In this document: piece by piece, positions 35,867 to 44,055 of the stretch
Layout: each line of letters starts with the position of its first letter
Position numbering within the stretch: the stretch's first letter is position 1
DNA from: Ferrithrix thermotolerans DSM 19514
GTDB taxonomy: Bacteria > Actinomycetota > Acidimicrobiia > Acidimicrobiales > CAIXPF01
Direction: 5' to 3'
Length of the DNA stretch: 64,000 bases
Assembly: GCA_945906305.1 (NCBI GenBank)
Contig: CAMDQT010000006.1
Coordinates: forward strand, 61,916-125,915
The notes under the pieces: model-generated
The model's database searches: none
The model's input: the letters and a program-made list of their open reading frames with translations, nothing else
Told to the model about the DNA's origin: nothing
Made by a program: the position numbers and the translations under genes

Positions 35867-36086
35867 CCGCCGCGTAATCGCCCGGTAGGGCCCGGCCCGG
35901 GCGACGCGACGGTCGGGCCAATCCAACCGGGGTCACCGTTGCTCGGTGTGGGGTGGCGCGAGGTCCTGCCCGCGGTGCTCACGGCCACGGCAGTCGCGGC
36001 CATTCTCGGCTGAGTGGCAGCGGGCGACATGGCCAACACCGTGACGTACGCTCGGGCACCAGCGAACACCGGGAATGGAGCAAACC

Positions 36087-36773
36087 ATGGCGCTACACCC
36101 CAAGGGAGTGAACCACCTCGCCCTGTCCACCAACGACATGAAGGGCCAGCTCGAGTTCTTCTGTGACGTGTTGGGGTGCCCGCTCAAGGCCCTGTACTGG
36201 ATGCACGGCGTGGCCAACACCTTTCACGGCTTCGTTGAGCTCTCGCCGGAGAGCTATGTGGCTTTCGTGCAGAGCCCCAACAATCCCAAGGACTGCGAAA
36301 TCGGCGTCACCCATGCCGGTAACCCCACCGGCACCACCACCGCGGGCACCATGCAGCACGTGTCTTTCCATGTGGACACCTTCGAGGAGTTACTCGCCAT
36401 GCGCGACCGCATCCGCTCCCGCGGGGTGCCAGTGCTCGGTCCGATCGACCACGGAATGATCCAGTCGATGTACTTCGCCGGGCCGGAAGGCCTGGTGCTG
36501 GAAATCTCCTGTGGCCACGGCATCGACCCCGACCAGTGGGTTGATCCAGAAGTGGTCGGGCTGTGTGCAATCTCCGATGAGGAGTTGGCCCGGCTGCGTC
36601 AGCCCGAGCCGTTCAAGCAGCCGGCCACCGCCGTGCCACAGCCACCGCGCGATCCAGCCAAGCCTGTTTTGCTGTACCCACCCGCGGTGTACGAGCGGGT
36701 GCTCGGGGTCAGCGACGATGAGGTCTGGAGACGCTTCAGCGAGACCACCGCGCCGGTCCCACTACGTTCGTGA
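36087..36773 (+). CDS. VOC-superfamily (glyoxalase/dioxygenase-fold) protein
   Basis: Protein of 228 residues with one vicinal-oxygen-chelate domain. Metal-ligand positions are the early GVNHLALSTND, MQHVSFHVDT and GLVLEISCGHG, the usual His/His/Glu set. A proline-rich tail (about 180-229) follows. The VOC fold covers extradiol dioxygenases, glyoxalases and resistance proteins. ATG 36087 is preferred because GGAG lies 6 nt upstream, although an ATG 12 nt earlier is also in frame. The stop overlaps the next gene (GTGA at 36770-36773), so it is co-translated with the ATP-grasp protein. Confidence 0.85.
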   Translation: MALHPKGVNHLALSTNDMKGQLEFFCDVLGCPLKALYWMHGVANTFHGFVELSPESYVAFVQSPNNPKDCEIGVTHAGNPTGTTTAGTMQHVSFHVDTFEELLAMRDRIRSRGVPVLGPIDHGMIQSMYFAGPEGLVLEISCGHGIDPDQWVDPEVVGLCAISDEELARLRQPEPFKQPATAVPQPPRDPAKPVLLYPPAVYERVLGVSDDEVWRRFSETTAPVPLRS

Positions 36774-37987
36774 GCCACGGCGAGGCCACCAAACTCGTGG
36801 TCCTCGCCGGACCGGCGGACAGCTACCGGCTCGGGCCGTTCCGGCGGGCCGCAGCCGAAATCGGCGCATCGGTGGTCGTGCTCACCGACCGGCCCCTGGC
36901 CCTGAACCGGGCCGCCCGTCACACCGATTTCGACCGTCTCAACCCCGACCTCGACGTGATCGCAGACCTCCGCCCCGACGCGGTGATCGCCACCGACGCC
37001 GTGGCGAGCGGGTTCGCCGCCGCGGCCGGAATGGCGTTCGGCCTGCGCACCAACAGCCCTCTCGCCGTCTCCGCCGCCCGGGACAAAGGCCAGCAGCGCC
37101 TAGCGGCCCAGCGGGCCGGGGTACGTCAACCCGACTTCGTGCTCGTCACCGCCGACGGTGACTGCGGGGCAGCGGCGTTTGCCGTCGGGCTGCCGGCGGT
37201 GGTCAAACCGCTCCGGCTCACCGCCAGCCGCGGGGTTGTGCGGGTCGAGGACCCCCTCGACGCCCGCGCTATCGCACCTCTCGTCCGCGAACTCAGCGGT
37301 GAGAGCACCCTGCTGATCGAGCAGTTCATCCCCGGTGGTGAGGTGGCCCTCGAGGGCCTGCTCGACGACGGGCACCTGCATGCTCTGGCCTTCTACGACA
37401 AGCCTGATGCGCCTCAGGGGCCGACCTTCCCCGAGACGACCTTGATCACCCCGAGCCAGCTTGGCATCGCTTGGCGCGACAACCTGCTGGCGGACACCGA
37501 GGCGATCTGCGCCGAGTTGGGGTTGCGCCATGGCCCCGTGCACGCCGAGTTCCGCATCGACGACGCCGGACAGGGATGGTTCCTCGAACTTGCCGCCCGC
37601 ACCATTGGCGGCCGGTGTGCATCCCTGCTGCGCTTCCGCGACCCGCACACCAACGGCTGGCGGACGCTAGAGGAACTGGTCCTGCGTCAGGCCCTCGGCT
37701 TGGAGTTCACCCATGAAGCGGCCGAGGGTGCGGCCGGGGTGTGGATGATCTTCATCACCCACTCCGGGCGCCTCATCGCCCTCGAGGGCGTCGAGGAGGT
37801 GGCCGCGCTGCCCGCTATCACCGAAGTGGCCATCGATGTGGCCGTGGGCGACCGGGTCGAGGCGCTGCCGCGCGGCGATCGCTACCCGGGTTTCGTTTTC
37901 GCCCGGGGCGACAATCCGACGGAGGTCCACGTGGCGCTGAGCAAGGCCGCCGCCACGCTCCGGCTCGTGATCGAACCGGAGCGCTAA
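36770..37987 (+). CDS. ATP-grasp domain protein
   Basis: Carboxylate-amine/thiol ligase-like protein of 405 residues. Seen are the ATP-binding loop AVVKPLRLTASRGVVRV, LIEQFIPGGEVALEG and the Mg/ATP-binding segment EFRIDDAGQGWFLELAARTI, the ATP-grasp signature. The N-terminal part is a preATP-grasp Rossmann-like fold, LVVLAGPADSYRLGPFRRA. ATP-grasp enzymes activate a carboxylate as acyl phosphate and join it to an amine or thiol. The start is GTG 36770, overlapping the VOC gene stop, so the two gene products likely act together. The reaction is unknown. Confidence 0.87.
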   Translation: MSHGEATKLVVLAGPADSYRLGPFRRAAAEIGASVVVLTDRPLALNRAARHTDFDRLNPDLDVIADLRPDAVIATDAVASGFAAAAGMAFGLRTNSPLAVSAARDKGQQRLAAQRAGVRQPDFVLVTADGDCGAAAFAVGLPAVVKPLRLTASRGVVRVEDPLDARAIAPLVRELSGESTLLIEQFIPGGEVALEGLLDDGHLHALAFYDKPDAPQGPTFPETTLITPSQLGIAWRDNLLADTEAICAELGLRHGPVHAEFRIDDAGQGWFLELAARTIGGRCASLLRFRDPHTNGWRTLEELVLRQALGLEFTHEAAEGAAGVWMIFITHSGRLIALEGVEEVAALPAITEVAIDVAVGDRVEALPRGDRYPGFVFARGDNPTEVHVALSKAAATLRLVIEPER

Positions 37988-38002
37988 GCGGTAGGGCCTT
38001 AG

Positions 38003-38016
38003 ATACTACTTAGTAT
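38003..38016. repeat. Inverted repeat ATACTA-CT-TAGTAT
   Basis: Perfect 6-bp arms with a 2-base spacer, AT-rich in an otherwise GC-rich stretch, in the 55-nt gap between two convergent gene ends. No promoter is expected there. It could be a protein binding site or part of a terminator, but no function can be shown. Confidence 0.3.
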
Positions 38017-38042
38017 GGTTGGTGGTTAGCCCGGGCTCTTGG

Positions 38043-38963
38043 TCAGTATGGGTTGAAGTTGAGCTTCAGACCCGGCCGGGGCCAGGTCACCTTGCGCAGC
38101 GTGCCGGTGAGCGAACCGGTGATGAAGGCAGTACGCATGTCGGGCCCGCCGAAACACACGTTGGTGGTCAACGCGTCACCGCTGGGCACATGCACGCTCG
38201 AGCCATCCGTCGGATCGATGTCGGTGACCCCACCGTTACGGATCGTGGCGACACACACGTGGCCGGCCGCGTCGACCGCCAGGCTATCGAGTAGCTGCTC
38301 GCCCGGCAGGCCGATCACCACGTCGCCACGGGTCTTCTTGCCGAAGGCCGCTTGCAGCTCACCGGGACTGCTCAGCTTCCAACTGCGCACCCGACCGGTG
38401 TGGGTCTCCGCCACGTAAACGACATCCTCGTCTGGCGACAGGCCCACCCCATTGGGGCCTTCAATGGGAAAGATGACCTCGCGGACCGATGAGCCGTCGG
38501 GCTGGGCGTAATAAAGCCCACCACGATCCACGGAACGCTCATGGGTCTTACCGTGATCGGTGAACCAGAATCCGCCGGTCCGATCGAACACGATGTCATT
38601 GGGGCCCTTGAGCGGCACCCCGTCCACCTCGGTGTAGAGGGTTTCGACCGCGCCAGTGTCAATATTCACCGCCTGTATAGACCCGCCCACGTAGTTGTTG
38701 AGCGTCTCCTTGATGCGGATCTTGCCATCGCGGATCTCGGTGTCGAACCCGCCGTTGTTACAGACGTAGATGCGCCCGTCGGGCCCGAACGCCGCGCCAT
38801 TGGGCCCGCCGCCAGTTTCGGCCACGGTCTGCACCCGACCGTCCGGATACACCCGGCTCAATTTCCCCGCCGCGATCTCCACCAGGATCACGCTGCCATC
38901 GGGCATCGCTATGGGCCCCTCGGGAAAGGCCAGGCCTTCGGCGATGATCTCGACGTCACTCAT
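38043..38963 (-). CDS. SMP-30/gluconolactonase-family protein
   Basis: Six-bladed beta-propeller protein of 306 residues. It has the family pattern FPEGPIAMPDGSVILVEI, GPNGAAFGPDGRIYVCNNGG, KGPNDIVFDRTGGFWFTDHG and ANEGVNRP-like GPNGVGLSPDEDVVYVAET, which include the metal-binding Asn/Asp positions. Members hydrolyse lactones with a divalent metal. Its start overlaps the last bases of the MFS gene (38956-38963), which suggests one transcript in which the carrier takes up what the lactonase opens. Converges with the ATP-grasp gene. Confidence 0.9.
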   Translation of the reverse strand: MSDVEIIAEGLAFPEGPIAMPDGSVILVEIAAGKLSRVYPDGRVQTVAETGGGPNGAAFGPDGRIYVCNNGGFDTEIRDGKIRIKETLNNYVGGSIQAVNIDTGAVETLYTEVDGVPLKGPNDIVFDRTGGFWFTDHGKTHERSVDRGGLYYAQPDGSSVREVIFPIEGPNGVGLSPDEDVVYVAETHTGRVRSWKLSSPGELQAAFGKKTRGDVVIGLPGEQLLDSLAVDAAGHVCVATIRNGGVTDIDPTDGSSVHVPSGDALTTNVCFGGPDMRTAFITGSLTGTLRKVTWPRPGLKLNFNPY

Positions 38964-40218
38964 GTTGGTCCCCCACAGTCATTGAATGGCCCACAGTCTT
39001 GCAGCCCCCTTCCGCTTTCGTTGAAAGGTCGCTGTCCAGTCCGATCTCGACCGGTCGATCGACCAACGCCAGCGTGGCCGAGGTCGCCAAAGCCACTGCG
39101 ACCACCGCAAAGAGGATGGGCGCCCGATGGCTACCGGTGCCATCAGCGAGGGCGCCACTGACAACCGGGCCGATGAACCCGCCGATACCAGCGCCGAAAT
39201 ACACCAGTCCGAGCACCGCGCCGAGGCCGCTCACGCCGAACAGACGGATGACCACCTCCGGTCCGAGCGCCACGAATCCGCCGTAGGAGATACCGAGCAG
39301 TACCGCGAAGGCCGCCAGCAAGACGTAACGACTGCCCGCCATCAGCCACAGCAAATAGGCCACGACTTGGGTCGCTAGACAGAGCCGGTACATGCGCACC
39401 GGATCGAGCCGTCCGGAAAGGGCGGTCAATCCCAACCGGCCCCCGATGCTCGACGCGCCGATCAGGCCGACCAGCAACGCGGCCCGAGCGGCGGGCACAC
39501 CATCCTGTTTGGCGAAGGACACGAGGAAGGTGAAGGGGGTATACAGCGCGGCCGACATCAACAGGCCCGATACGAACAACAACCGGAAGGGCTTTGTGCG
39601 GCTCACCGCCCGTAGGTGGGCCCCGGCCCGGGTGGGGCGCGGCACCGGCGGGCGATCGACCAGCAGCACGACGACGGTCAGACCGACCGCGCCGACGACG
39701 GCGAGGATCACATCGGTCTGGCGCCAGCCATACCTATCAATGAGCCAAGCCGTGGTTGGCGACAGGATCAACGTACCCAGGCCGCTGCCTGCCGCGGTCA
39801 CCCCCAGCGCAGTGGCCCGACGTCGTTCGAACCAGGCCCCCGTCGTAGCGGTGAGCGGCGTGACCCAACAGCCACAGCCCATCCCGACCCCGAGCCCATA
39901 GGTGACATACGCCAGCGTCACGCTCTGCACTTGAGACGTGCAAAGTAGCCCGCCGCAGAACAACACGGCCCCCACCCCCACCATGGTCCGCGGGCCGAAG
40001 CGATCTGCCAGCGGACCAGACACGGCACCGAAACCGAAGAACAACAGGATGGTCAACGAGAACACCAGGGCCGTTGCCCCCTCCCCCGAACCGAACTCGG
40101 CCGCGGTGGCGTCGAAAAAGGCCCCGAAGGAATACACGGTGCCAAAGCCGATGGCGTTGGCGAGCACCGCTCCGGCGACCACCGCCCAGGCCCGCCGCGA
40201 GTCGAGGGCGGCAGGCAT
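38956..40218 (-). CDS. MFS transporter, monocarboxylate/oxalate-formate type
   Basis: Twelve-helix permease of 420 residues. The first helix has GFGTVYSFGAFFDATA, then ALVFSLTILLFFGFGAVSG, then GPLADRFGPRTM in the loop after helix 2. The arrangement is that of the monocarboxylate porter/OFA group. A second protein of the same length (46816-48078) is clearly related. The longer upstream frame is rejected: ATG 40218 gives the usual N-terminus. The 3' end overlaps the SMP-30 lactonase gene by 8 nt, so lactone or sugar-acid import is a fair guess. Confidence 0.88.
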   Translation of the reverse strand: MPAALDSRRAWAVVAGAVLANAIGFGTVYSFGAFFDATAAEFGSGEGATALVFSLTILLFFGFGAVSGPLADRFGPRTMVGVGAVLFCGGLLCTSQVQSVTLAYVTYGLGVGMGCGCWVTPLTATTGAWFERRRATALGVTAAGSGLGTLILSPTTAWLIDRYGWRQTDVILAVVGAVGLTVVVLLVDRPPVPRPTRAGAHLRAVSRTKPFRLLFVSGLLMSAALYTPFTFLVSFAKQDGVPAARAALLVGLIGASSIGGRLGLTALSGRLDPVRMYRLCLATQVVAYLLWLMAGSRYVLLAAFAVLLGISYGGFVALGPEVVIRLFGVSGLGAVLGLVYFGAGIGGFIGPVVSGALADGTGSHRAPILFAVVAVALATSATLALVDRPVEIGLDSDLSTKAEGGCKTVGHSMTVGDQHE

Positions 40219-40341
40219 CCACGCAGTCTGCCCTAACGCGGGGCCCGGCGCGCCGCGGCGGCGTGGCGCACCCACCTCACAACCGAAAACCATTCCCCGC
40301 GGCGCGGTCCAAAGTGGCCAGGGTGGGGACCTCTGTGGCCT

Positions 40342-41940
40342 TCAACGCTTGGCGGGCTTGTAGAACGGTGCCGTGCCGGCGGCATGGTCGGTCACGTCGA
40401 TGACCGCGTCGACGCCGGCCAACTCCCGCAGCAGCGGGGCCACCCCCTGGTACACGGTGACCTCGGCCATGGCGCAACCTTGGCAGCCACCGGCAAGGCG
40501 GATCGTGGCCACCCCGGCGGCGTCGAGGGTGACAAGTTCGATCGTCCCGCCGTGAGCGAGTATCGATGGCCGGACCTGCTGGTCGAGAACGGCCTCCGCT
40601 CGCTCGAGAGGTGACGCCGCCGGGCCAGGCAGAGGCGGCCCGGCCCGCCGCAAGCCCAGAGCCAGCCACGCTCCGGGTGAACCAACCGGTCCGTCCTCGC
40701 TCAGATCGCCTCCGCGGGCGATGACCATGGCCCGCTCGCCTTGCGCCACTGGGTCCGATCGGGGCGGCCCGCTCCCCCGCGGGGCGCGGGTGGCCCCGAT
40801 CGCCAGGGCCGACTCCAGGTCCGCGATGAGATCGTCCACGTCCTCCAGGCCAACCGACAGTCGCAGCAAGTCCGCCGGGACTGGGGTGGACGGACCTTCC
40901 ACCGACGCCCGATGCTCGATGAGACTCTCGGTGCCGCCGAGCGAAGTCGCCCGGCCGAACACTGTCACTGCGGCGGCGACAGCCACCGCGGCGGCCTCGC
41001 CGCCATGAACCCGTAGCGAGAGCATCGCGCCGAACCCGCCGTGCATCTGACGACAAGCAATGTCGTGACCGAGATGGCTGGCCAGGCCGGGATAGAGCAC
41101 CTCGGCCACAGCCCGATGGCCGACGAAGTGTTCCGCAATGCGCTGGGCCGAGGCCACCTGATGACGGACCCGCACGTGCAGGGTGCGCATGCCTCGCAGC
41201 AGCAACCAGGCCTCGAAGGCCCCCATCACCGCACCCTGCTCCCGGCGCCACGCCCGCAGGCGCTCCCAGAAGGGGTCCTCGCTGCGGGTAACCAGTGCTC
41301 CTGCAAGCACGTCGGAATGACCGTTGAGGTATTTGGTGGCCGAATGCATGACCAGATCGGCCCCCAAGTCGAGGGGGCGAGTCAACACGGGGGTGGCCAC
41401 CGTCGAGTCCACTACCAGCCGGGCGTGATGACGATGAGCGAGCTCCGCCAGCGCCGCTATGTCGGCCAACTCCCAGGTGGGGTTGGCTGGCGTCTCAATC
41501 CACAGCAGCCGGGTGCGACCGGGGCGCATGGCCCTCGCCACGGCATCCACGGAGCGAGTGTCGGCGAGCGTGACCTCAATACCCCAGGTCATGGCGAAGG
41601 TCGCCAACCACTTGCGTAGACCCCAGTACATGACCCGGGGCACCACCACATGATCACCGGGGATCAGCACCGAGAACGGCGCCGTGGCCGCCGCCATGCC
41701 CGAAGCGAACAACAGCGCCGACGGCCCACCCTCAAGCGCCGCCAACAACTGCTCGGGGAGGTCGTAGGCCGGACTGTCTGCCCGCGCGTACCCACGGCCA
41801 TCGGTGAAGGAGTTGTCGGCGTTGCGTTCAAAGGTCGTCGAAGGGTGCAACGGCGGGACGAGGGCCCGGGTCGTGGGATCGACTCGGCCCAGCGCCTGGG
41901 CGGCGAGCGTTGCTGGGCTGACCTCGGGAGGCAACGGCAT
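40342..41940 (-). CDS. Cys/Met-metabolism PLP enzyme fused to a NifU-like domain
   Basis: Single 532-residue protein with two parts. Residues 1-385 are a cystathionine gamma-synthase/lyase-type PLP enzyme, with TLLFASGMAAA-like cofactor loop (LLFASGMAAATAP at 77-89), IETPANPT (148-155), the PLP-binding DSTVATP (D178) and the Schiff-base Lys203 in SATKYLNGHSD. After an Arg/Pro/Gly-rich linker (386-443), residues 445-532 are a NifU C-terminal (Nfu) domain, ERAEAVLDQQVRPSILAHGG then GGCQGCAMAEVT with the CxxC pair C486/C489. The enzyme half could release or transfer sulfur from a Cys-like substrate; the Nfu half binds or passes on an Fe-S cluster. This joins two activities normally carried by separate proteins. 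The frame is uninterrupted. Confidence 0.87.
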   Translation of the reverse strand: MPLPPEVSPATLAAQALGRVDPTTRALVPPLHPSTTFERNADNSFTDGRGYARADSPAYDLPEQLLAALEGGPSALLFASGMAAATAPFSVLIPGDHVVVPRVMYWGLRKWLATFAMTWGIEVTLADTRSVDAVARAMRPGRTRLLWIETPANPTWELADIAALAELAHRHHARLVVDSTVATPVLTRPLDLGADLVMHSATKYLNGHSDVLAGALVTRSEDPFWERLRAWRREQGAVMGAFEAWLLLRGMRTLHVRVRHQVASAQRIAEHFVGHRAVAEVLYPGLASHLGHDIACRQMHGGFGAMLSLRVHGGEAAAVAVAAAVTVFGRATSLGGTESLIEHRASVEGPSTPVPADLLRLSVGLEDVDDLIADLESALAIGATRAPRGSGPPRSDPVAQGERAMVIARGGDLSEDGPVGSPGAWLALGLRRAGPPLPGPAASPLERAEAVLDQQVRPSILAHGGTIELVTLDAAGVATIRLAGGCQGCAMAEVTVYQGVAPLLRELAGVDAVIDVTDHAAGTAPFYKPAKR

Positions 41941-42064
41941 GGTGCCACGCTAGAACCCCCACCAGGCGAGGACCGCAACCCGATATCGGACCGCGCCCGG
42001 CCGCCCCCCTGGCCGGCAACCGCTTGTGCCGCGACGGCTCGATCATGTCGCTAGGGTCCTCGTT

Positions 42065-43210
42065 ATGGACCCGCTTGAAGACGCCCGCCGCTATGCGGTC
42101 ATCACTGACGACGCACTCAACTCCTTGCGCCGCCTAATCGGCGTGCCAATCACGGAGACGGTAGAGCCGTGGTGCTACGAGGTGACTCGCGACAACATCC
42201 GTCACTACGCCCATGGCATCGGCGACGACAACCCGCTGTGGTGCGACCCGGCCTACGCAGCCCGCTCGGCACACCAGGGCCTTGTCGCTCCGCCGTCGTT
42301 CATCTTCCCGCTGAACCGGGTTCTTTCGGGCTATGTGGGTGGCTTGCCAGGCATCCACGCCATGTGGGCGGGGGCCAACCTGACGTGGCACGACTGGTTC
42401 CGTCGCGGCGACGGGGTGCAGGTCACGGCCCATCTCAAGGACCTCGTGGAGCACAACACCCGTTTCGCCGGGCGAGCCATCCAGCAGATCTACCATGCCG
42501 AGTTCCGCAACCACGAGGGCACCCTCATCGCCGAGGGTGACAGCTGGTGTTTCCGCACCGAGCGCGACACCGCCCGGGAGATGGGCACCAAGTACGAGCA
42601 GGCCAAGGCCAAAGAGCCCTTCCGTTACGACGAGGCCGCCCTGGAGCGGATCTGGTCGATGTATCACGACGAGGAGGTACGCGGCGCCGAGCCGCGTTAC
42701 GTCGAGGACGTCACCGTCGGCGACGCCGTGGCGCCCATCGTCAAGGGCCCCATGACGGTGACGGGCTTCATCGCCTATGCCCAGGGCTGGGGCGGGCTGT
42801 ACATCCGCGCCAACAAGCTCGCCTGGCAGCAACTCGAGAAGCACCCCGGCCTCGGCCTCGACAATGCCGTCGGCATCCCCGACGTGCCCGAGCGGGTCCA
42901 CTGGGAGAACGACCTGGCCACCGACGTCGGCACCCCCGCGGCCTACGACTACGGGCCGGAGCGCTGCTCGTGGTTGACCCACCACATCACCAACTGGATG
43001 GGCGATTCCGGGTTCCTGCACCAGCACCGCAGCCAGATCCGCCGCCACAACCCGGTGGGCGACTGGATGGTCATCAAAGGAACCGTCACCGCAATCACCG
43101 CCGATGACCACGGGGCCCCGCTGGTCGAGATCACCCAGGAGGCCATTCAGCAGGACGGTGAACTGTCCGCCACCGGCGTCGCCCTCGTCCGTTTGCCCTC
43201 CCGGAACTAA
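42065..43210 (+). CDS. MaoC-like (FAS1-type) acyl dehydratase family protein
   Basis: Protein of 381 residues resembling two-domain hot-dog dehydratases. The segment HYAHGIGDDNPLWCDPAYAA is the family hallmark, followed by PSFIFPLNRVLSGYVGG; the second domain covers about 230-380 with MTVTGFIAYAQGWGG. Such proteins hydrate or dehydrate enoyl-CoA substrates. ATG 42065 was chosen over a longer frame with no family resemblance. The nucleoside-phosphorylase-like gene follows after 10 nt, so the two are probably one transcript. Confidence 0.83.
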   Translation: MDPLEDARRYAVITDDALNSLRRLIGVPITETVEPWCYEVTRDNIRHYAHGIGDDNPLWCDPAYAARSAHQGLVAPPSFIFPLNRVLSGYVGGLPGIHAMWAGANLTWHDWFRRGDGVQVTAHLKDLVEHNTRFAGRAIQQIYHAEFRNHEGTLIAEGDSWCFRTERDTAREMGTKYEQAKAKEPFRYDEAALERIWSMYHDEEVRGAEPRYVEDVTVGDAVAPIVKGPMTVTGFIAYAQGWGGLYIRANKLAWQQLEKHPGLGLDNAVGIPDVPERVHWENDLATDVGTPAAYDYGPERCSWLTHHITNWMGDSGFLHQHRSQIRRHNPVGDWMVIKGTVTAITADDHGAPLVEITQEAIQQDGELSATGVALVRLPSRN

Positions 43211-43220
43211 GGACCCACCG

Positions 43221-44021
43221 ATGGGGCTAGGACCAGCCGGGCCGCAGGACTGGTTCGACCCGGCGGTCCTGCCCTTGCTGGAGTTCGATCCCGATCCGAG
43301 CGCGTACGTCGACCCCAGCCGCCATCGCGGGCGGGCCGAGCTGCCGGGCCATATGGTGATCTGCTTTTTCGACGAGGTCGTGCGCGCCGTGGTCGGCGAG
43401 CGCAAGCCGGACTACAAGCTGCGCTGGGAGCACGGCGTGCACGGGGTGTGGGCCATTGAGCACGAGGGTCGGCCGCTCACGGTGTGCCACCCCGGCTGTA
43501 CCGCGCCGCTGGCCGCGGCCAACCTTGATGCCCTCGTGGCCATGGGCTGTACCAAGGTGATCGCCTGCGGTGGGGCGGGAATGGTGGCGGCGGGATTCGA
43601 TGTCGGCCATGCCGTGGTGGTGACCGACGCGGTACGCGACGAGGGCACCAGCTACCACTACCTGCCCGCCGCCGCGGGCCGTACGGTGGCATCGAGTCCG
43701 CTGGCCTGCGCCGCCCTCGAGGCGGAGCTGACCCGCCGCGGGGTGCCCTTCGAGCGTGGCCGCACCTGGACCACAGACGGCATTTTCCGTGAGACCAAGG
43801 CCAAAGTGGCCCGCCGCCGAGCCGAGGGGTGCCTCACCGTCGACATGGAAGCATCAGCTCTTTTCGCCGTGGCGGCGTTCCGCGGCGCCACCATTGGACA
43901 GGTCCTGTACTGCGGCGACGACCTGTCCACCGAGACCTGGGACCACCGCGGCTGGGACCGGGCCGTCGGGGTCCGTCAACGGCTCTTCGACATCGCCTGT
44001 GGGGCTTGCCTGCGGCTGTGA
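43221..44021 (+). CDS. Nucleoside phosphorylase-like protein
   Basis: Protein of 266 residues with the nucleoside phosphorylase fold: VAMGCTKVIACGGAGMV, TDAVRDEGTSYHYLP, then CLTVDMEASALFAVAAFRG with the Glu of the purine/pyrimidine-binding MEA segment. It would cleave a nucleoside with phosphate, or a related N-ribosyl bond. AAGGA lies 7 nt before ATG 43221. A frame in the same register begins upstream inside the MaoC-like gene but is not used. The link to the dehydratase gene is unexplained and substrate is unknown. Confidence 0.85.
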   Translation: MGLGPAGPQDWFDPAVLPLLEFDPDPSAYVDPSRHRGRAELPGHMVICFFDEVVRAVVGERKPDYKLRWEHGVHGVWAIEHEGRPLTVCHPGCTAPLAAANLDALVAMGCTKVIACGGAGMVAAGFDVGHAVVVTDAVRDEGTSYHYLPAAAGRTVASSPLACAALEAELTRRGVPFERGRTWTTDGIFRETKAKVARRRAEGCLTVDMEASALFAVAAFRGATIGQVLYCGDDLSTETWDHRGWDRAVGVRQRLFDIACGACLRL

Positions 44022-44055
44022 CCGCCGCCTCGTCGGGTGCGCTACGGTGCGGCCC

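Noticed and set aside
35939..36013. Short open frame with a TTG start after azlD (25 codons, hydrophobic end)
   Set aside because: No ribosome site and too short. It could be a remnant of a membrane helix, but no homology can be claimed.
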